Assembly (NCBI GenBank): GCA_937960755.1 | Contig: CALGOL010000036.1 | Coordinates: 1-10,041, forward strand | Length of the DNA stretch: 10,041 nt | From: an uncultured Azospirillum sp. | GTDB taxonomy: Bacteria > Pseudomonadota > Alphaproteobacteria > Azospirillales > Azospirillaceae | Reading direction: 5' to 3' | In this document: positions 6,298-10,041 of the stretch, one piece after another | Numbering within the stretch: the stretch's first letter is position 1 | How the letters are laid out: every line of letters starts with the position of its first letter | The notes under the pieces: model-generated | What the model was told of the DNA's origin: nothing | What the model saw: the letters and a program-made list of their open reading frames with translations, nothing else | Databases searched by the model: none | Program-made: the position numbers and the translations under genes

Positions 6298-6780
6298 TTA
6301 CAACGCTTTGGCTTTGGCGGGGGCGTACAGATCCTGCAATTGCAGCCGCGCCGCGGTCAGCCGGTCGGCCATCACCGGGATGAAGCGTTGCAGCAGGCGG
6401 TAGCCGACGTCATGGTTCTCTTCGCATTTCTTACGCAAACATACGGCGTCGAGGCTGACGGCGCGCACCAGCGTCAGCGCGCGGGCGTCGAAACTCCAGG
6501 CGTAGGGCGCCACCAGCCACGACCAGCCCAAAACCTCCCCTTCGCCCAGGGTCTGCAACGGAAGGCGGCCCTTGGGCGGGGCGCAGATTTCAATCGAAAC
6601 CTGACCATGGCGAATGATGAAGAAACGGTCGGCCGGGTCGCCTTGCTTGAAAATATTCTGCCCGGCGTCGAACTTCTCGTTACGCGCGCAGCCGGCCATC
6701 AGCGCCAGGGCGGCGGCGTCGAAGCCCTGAAAAAAAGGATGCTCGGCGAGCAGACGGTCGAGGCCCTCGATATGCGGCAT
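6298..6780 (-). CDS. Stand-alone cyclic-nucleotide-binding-type protein in the hydrogenase operon
   Basis: 160 residues with the Crp-type beta-barrel: IFKQGDPADRFFIIRHGQVSI (about 43-63) is the typical strand-turn-strand part, GEGEVLGWSWLVAPYAWSFDA (80-99) takes the place of the phosphate-binding cassette, and residues 112-150 form a long helix like the Crp dimer helix. The chain then ends with no helix-turn-helix, so it should not bind DNA by itself. By eye-alignment with Crp, the ribose-contacting Glu and phosphate-contacting Arg are replaced by Trp (W86, W95), so cAMP binding is doubtful. Cysteines at 31, 66, 114 and 119 are present. GGAG lies about eight bases before the start. It sits between the beta and gamma genes with gaps of 15 bases on each side, so co-expression with the enzyme is almost certain. 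Its role, sensor or structural partner, is inferred from context only. Confidence 0.88.
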   Translation of the reverse strand: MPHIEGLDRLLAEHPFFQGFDAAALALMAGCARNEKFDAGQNIFKQGDPADRFFIIRHGQVSIEICAPPKGRLPLQTLGEGEVLGWSWLVAPYAWSFDARALTLVRAVSLDAVCLRKKCEENHDVGYRLLQRFIPVMADRLTAARLQLQDLYAPAKAKAL

Positions 6781-6795
6781 GTCTCCGGCTCCTTC

Positions 6796-7962
6796 TTAAG
6801 CTTGTTTATTTTTCGGCGCGGCGGCGATGGCCGCGGTTTCTTCGCGAATGTCGATGCCGACCGGACACCACGTGACGCAGCGGCCGCAGCCGGTGCAGCC
6901 GGAGGTTCCGAACTGCTCCTCCCAATGGGAAAGCTTATGGGTCATCCATTGGCGATAGCGCGACTGGCCGCTTTGGCGAATGCCGCCGCCATGGATGTAA
7001 GAGAAATCCATGGTGAAGCAGGAATCCCAGCGCCGCGCCCGCTCCACCTTGTCGCCGGTAAGGTCGGTGACGTCCTCCACCGTCGAGCAAAAGCAGGTGG
7101 GACAGACCATGGTGCAGTTGGCGCAGTTAAGGCAGCGCTCCGCCACCTTGGCCCATTGCGGGTGTTCCAGATTATCCGCCAGCAAGGCGGCGGCGCCTTG
7201 CGGCATCCCCTTGGTCTGCATCGCCGCCGCCGCCTGGGTTTGCGCTTTTGCGGCGGCGACGTCGGCCGTGGTCGCCGGACGCGCGCCCAAACGATCAAAA
7301 ATCGCCCGCCCCCGCTCCGACCCGACCTCGATCAAAAATTCGTGGCGGCCGTCGCCGATCAATTCGCTCAAGCGCAAGTCAAAGCCGCTTTCCGCCGCCG
7401 GCCCGCCGCCCATCGAGCAGCAAAAGCAGGTGTCGGCCGACCGCCGACAGTCCACCGCGACGAAGAACGCGGCGCCGCGACGGCGGACGTAGCCTGAATC
7501 GGCGAACTGCTGCTGGCCCACCGCGCGGCCGTGGTGCGGGGCGTAGCCGAACACCTTGTCTTGAATGGCGACCGCCGCCAATTCGCAAGCCCGCGCGCCG
7601 ATAAAGGCGTAAGGCTTAGGCTCGGGCGCCGGCGATTCGATGGTGAAGCCCTTGCCGGTCCGCTCCCCCGTCCACAGGGTTTGCCGCGGCGGGTAGAGGT
7701 ATTTTTTCCAGCTTTGCGGCCCGACCGTGTGGGCGAAAGCGGCGTTGGAGGCGTCTTCGGTCAGGCGATAGCGCCCGCCCGCCTGCTCTTCCGCCACGCC
7801 CCACGGCAAGTCGGCGGCGCTTTCCACCGCCTCGTAGGTCACCGCGCCGTCGCGCGCCCGAGGGCCGATCGTCTCATAGCCCGCCTCGCGCAACAGGACG
7901 ATCAACCCGTCCAAACCGTCGCGGCCCATAACGCCGCGCACGCCGTCGTTGGAATTCCCCAT
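6796..7962 (-). CDS. hydB: Hydrogenase beta subunit, 4Fe-4S dicluster protein
   Basis: The iron-sulfur subunit that carries electrons between the small subunit and the flavin subunit. It has 388 residues. The C-terminal third has two ferredoxin-type sites: CLNCANCTMVCPTC (C277, C280, C283, C287) and CTGCGRCVTWCPVG (C356, C359, C362, C366). Further cysteines in the N-terminal half (ARACEL near 126, C172, and DTCFCC at 178-182) and the FCS after the first site are family features that may bind another cluster. The start at 7962 has AAGGGGAC about nine bases upstream. This is the first gene of the five-gene hydrogenase operon; P. furiosus soluble hydrogenases have the same B-G-D-A order without the extra CNB gene. 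No signal peptide is seen, which fits a cytoplasmic enzyme. Confidence 0.94.
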   Translation of the reverse strand: MGNSNDGVRGVMGRDGLDGLIVLLREAGYETIGPRARDGAVTYEAVESAADLPWGVAEEQAGGRYRLTEDASNAAFAHTVGPQSWKKYLYPPRQTLWTGERTGKGFTIESPAPEPKPYAFIGARACELAAVAIQDKVFGYAPHHGRAVGQQQFADSGYVRRRGAAFFVAVDCRRSADTCFCCSMGGGPAAESGFDLRLSELIGDGRHEFLIEVGSERGRAIFDRLGARPATTADVAAAKAQTQAAAAMQTKGMPQGAAALLADNLEHPQWAKVAERCLNCANCTMVCPTCFCSTVEDVTDLTGDKVERARRWDSCFTMDFSYIHGGGIRQSGQSRYRQWMTHKLSHWEEQFGTSGCTGCGRCVTWCPVGIDIREETAAIAAAPKNKQA

Positions 7963-8123
7963 AGACGCCGTCCCCTTCGGTTCCGGTGATTTCCAGAAGG
8001 GTAGTTATATCCTAGCTCAGCTAATGTTGGGAATGTTATTTCGTCGCAACCCCGCACGACTTCGCAAATGCAACATAAAATACCGATAAAACTGATGCTT
8101 TATTACGATTGCGTCGCAACTGC
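7963..8123 (-). promoter_or_regulatory. Hydrogenase operon upstream region with palindromes
   Basis: This AT-richer spacer lies downstream of the chemoreceptor gene and upstream of the beta-subunit gene. On the minus strand TATAAC (8009-8004) is a reasonable -10, placing transcription about 36 bases before the start codon. There is no good -35. Instead AACATT is repeated directly (8037-8032 and 8028-8023), which suggests an activator site. The perfect 11-bp palindrome TAGCTCAGCTA (8013-8023) abuts the -10, a typical repressor position. A second palindrome, TTGCGTCGCAA (8109-8119), has a near copy TTTCGTCGCAA at 8039-8049, 70 bp away. No clear FNR, sigma54 or terminator element was found. Confidence 0.45.
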
Positions 8124-9994
8124 TTACGCCGCCTGTTGTGCGGCGCGCAACTCGCCAGCCGCCGCGTCGAGGATTTCCATCACTTGCGCCCCCGCCCGGT
8201 TCATTTCGTCCACTTCCGCCAGCGCCTGCGCCTTATCGCCGCCGTGGGAAGCCGCCAGCGCGCGCTTCGCCGCCGCATGCACTGCGTGATGGGGTTGGTC
8301 GATGCGTTTGAGAGCGGGCATGGCGTCGCGGATTTCCGGGGTCAACCCGCCCAACCATCGGCCCAAACGGCACTTGGTGTGGTCGACCGCATCGGCTTCA
8401 GCCATCGCCACCCGCCCCAGCACGGCGTCGAGCACCCGCTTTTTGTAAGCGATGTGATCGTTCTTAGCGACCAGCAGCACCGCCGCGCCGGCCCCCAGCT
8501 TGGCGAAGTCGCCCACTTTGGCGTTCAGCCCGTCGGTGGTGTGGTCCAACGCCTCCAGCGCCTTGCGAACATTGTCGTCGTTGGCGCTCATCAGGTGGTT
8601 GATGACGTCGGCCGCCCCCGCCGCCTCTTCTGCGACCACTGACTGTCGGCGCACCACGGCGTCAATGTCGCCGATACGCCCAGTCACCGAGCCGACCGTC
8701 GACGCCAGCCGCTCCAGCCGGCCGCGCAGTTCGGCCATTGAATGACGGGCGTCGTCGGCCGAACGCGCCCCTTCGCGCATTTCCGCCACCACCGCCGCCA
8801 TATCCTGTTGCAGCGCGCCGATTTGCCGGCGCACGTCTTCCGTCGCTTTGGCGGTTTGCCCGGCGAGGTTCTTCACTTCGCCCGCCACCACGGCGAAGCC
8901 TTTACCGGCGTCGCCAGCCCTGGCGGCTTCGATGGTGGCGTTAAGCGCCAAGAGGTTGGTTTGGCCGGCGATGTTTTCGATTTCATTGACGATGCCGCCG
9001 ATGCGGTCGGACGCGGTCGCCAGATTTTCCGCCCTTTCCGCCGCGCGGGCGACGCATTGGCACAAGTCCGCCAATACTTCATCGGCGCGCACCGAAGCGC
9101 CGCGGCCGTCTTGCGCTTCGGTTCCCGCGGTTTCCGCGTCGCCGGCTGCGGCGCGGGAATAATCGACAATCTCCCGCACACCTTGTCCCAGCGCGCCGAC
9201 CTGCGCGGCGACGGTGCGCGCCCGCGCGCCCGCCTCGCTCAGTTCGCCCAGCACCCGCGACATCTGCGCGATGCCTTCATTCGCTTCGATGGCGGCGGCG
9301 ACCAGCCCCGACAGGTTATTCTCCACCTCGCCGCGCATGCTCTTTTCGCGCCGCTCCAACTCGGCGGCCCGCGCGCTCAGGCTTTGTTCGCGCTCCGACA
9401 CTTCGCGCGCCTGATCGCGCAACCGCGCCAGCGTGCGCGCCATATCCACCAATTCGCTGGCGCCGCGGGACGGCGGTAGAGGAACGTCAAAGCGACGTTC
9501 GCCAATGGCGACCATGGCGGCGCTCATTCCCGCCAGCGGCCCAACCAGCCGACGCGCCAGCAGCAAGCCGGCGAGCCCGCCCAACGCCACGGCGCCCCCC
9601 GCCGCAAGCAGCATGTCGTTCAACGCTCTGGCGCGCGCGGCGACATACTCGGCGGCGTCGCTGCCGACCACGGCGACGGCCACCACTTTGCCGGAATAGT
9701 CGCGCACCGGGGCGGCCGTCAGCACGTAGGGCCTGCCATCCAGCGCGGCGCGCCATACTGCCGACTTTTCTCCCGCTATGGCGGCGCGCATGGGCGTCGG
9801 ATCGGCGTAGGCTCCCGCCGGCAAAGTGGCGGCGATCGCCTTGAAACCGTCGCCGTCCGCCCGCAGCAAGGCGGCCTTTTGCCCGGTTGACCGGCTGAAA
9901 GCTTCCGCCAAGGGCTGCCCCAGCGAAGCGCCGTACTCCACCGTTCCGACGTGTTTGCCGTCGAGCCGCACCGGGGCGACGCCGCGAATGCCCA
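8124..9994 (-). CDS. Methyl-accepting chemotaxis protein with C-terminal CZB zinc domain, 5' end missing
   Basis: A chemoreceptor that controls the CheA kinase. 622 genuine residues remain. Counted from the first full genuine codon (9992), residues 1-125 look like the end of a periplasmic Cache-type sensor domain (GIRGVAPV, VGTVEYG, PVRDYSGKVVAVAVVG). Residues 127-148 are a membrane helix followed by a HAMP segment and a coiled coil. Residues 337-377 are the conserved signalling tip (IAGQTNLLALNATIEAARAG...GFAVVAGEV). The last 110 or so residues match the CZB domain, with candidate zinc ligands H513 (NDHIAYK), C541 (KCRLGRWL) and the PHHAVH histidines (568-572). CZB domains are known to bind zinc and in some receptors sense oxidants. 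The apparent N-terminal MTGVQTCALPI is adapter translation and must be dropped. The signal sequence, the first membrane helix and part of the sensor are missing. The gene lies upstream of the hydrogenase operon on the same strand. Confidence 0.93.
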
Positions 9995-10041
9995 AGATCG
10001 GAAGAGCACACGTCTGAACTCCAGTCACCTTGTAATCTCGT
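9995..10041. other. Illumina TruSeq adapter contamination with index
   Basis: AGATCGGAAGAGC at 9995 begins the TruSeq index adapter, which continues without error to 10028. Bases 10029-10034 (CTTGTA) equal TruSeq index 12, and ATCTCGT (10035-10041) is the start of the constant region after the index. This is library-construction sequence left at a contig end. The true genomic sequence stops at 9994, or 9995 if an A-tail base is counted. Confidence 0.99.

Noticed and set aside
5515..7497. 660-codon plus-strand ORF opposite the hydrogenase genes
   Set aside because: It is antisense to three well-identified genes with clear cofactor motifs, and its translation is Arg/Gly/His-rich, typical of GC-rich shadow frames.
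8050..8090. Possible sigma54 promoter around TTGCAT upstream of the hydrogenase operon
   Set aside because: The GG and GC dinucleotides are 11 rather than 10 bases apart and the -24 element does not otherwise match.
9996..10028. Apparent ATG start and first eleven codons of the chemoreceptor
   Set aside because: These bases are Illumina adapter, so the reading frame merely continues into it by chance.

Overview
The window reads as a GC-rich (roughly 60-65%) piece of an alphaproteobacterial chromosome, most likely a Rhodospirillales-like lineage. The basis is the type of ribosomal protein S6 (GHYLML and NEDVLRYLTVRVD core, EEGPSAMM linker), the codon use, and a group 3b [NiFe]-hydrogenase beside a chemoreceptor. 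The genus cannot be named from the sequence. The last 47 bases (9995-10041) are an Illumina TruSeq index adapter, not genome. The contig therefore ends artificially inside the chemoreceptor gene.

Layout, left to right. (1) 1-402, minus: rpsF, cut by the left edge, with an Arg/Gly/Asp-rich tail. (2) 403-699: gene-free spacer with a probable rpsF promoter, a terminator-like hairpin on the minus strand and a possible leader structure. (3) 700-2574, plus: a 624-residue membrane-anchored pentapeptide-repeat protein whose repeat block is an almost perfect 30-bp DNA periodicity. It is the only plus-strand gene. (4) 2666-3244, minus: a ParD/CopG-like antitoxin followed by a RelE/ParE toxin, with a promoter that appears to start transcription at or next to the antitoxin start codon. 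(5) 3304-7962, minus: a five-gene operon for a group 3b (NADP-linked, cytoplasmic) [NiFe]-hydrogenase, in the order beta iron-sulfur subunit, stand-alone cyclic-nucleotide-binding-type protein, gamma FAD/NAD(P) subunit, delta small subunit, alpha large subunit. (6) 7963-8123: operon promoter region with palindromes and direct repeats. (7) 8124-9994, minus: a 5'-truncated methyl-accepting chemotaxis protein with a C-terminal zinc-binding CZB domain.

How the genes work together. The four catalytic and electron-transfer subunits form one soluble complex. Alpha holds the Ni-Fe site, delta carries electrons away through [4Fe-4S] clusters, and beta and gamma link these to FAD and NAD(P)H. The embedded CNB protein has a degenerate ligand pocket and no DNA-binding domain, so it is more likely a partner or sensor than a classical Crp. 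No hyp maturation genes or maturation protease are present, so these must lie elsewhere. The CZB chemoreceptor directly upstream on the same strand suggests, but does not prove, a link between redox or energy taxis and hydrogen metabolism.

Most of the window is recognisable. The least explained parts are the architecture and C-terminal domain of the pentapeptide-repeat protein, the role of the CNB protein inside the hydrogenase operon, and the same-frame arrangement of the toxin-antitoxin pair.
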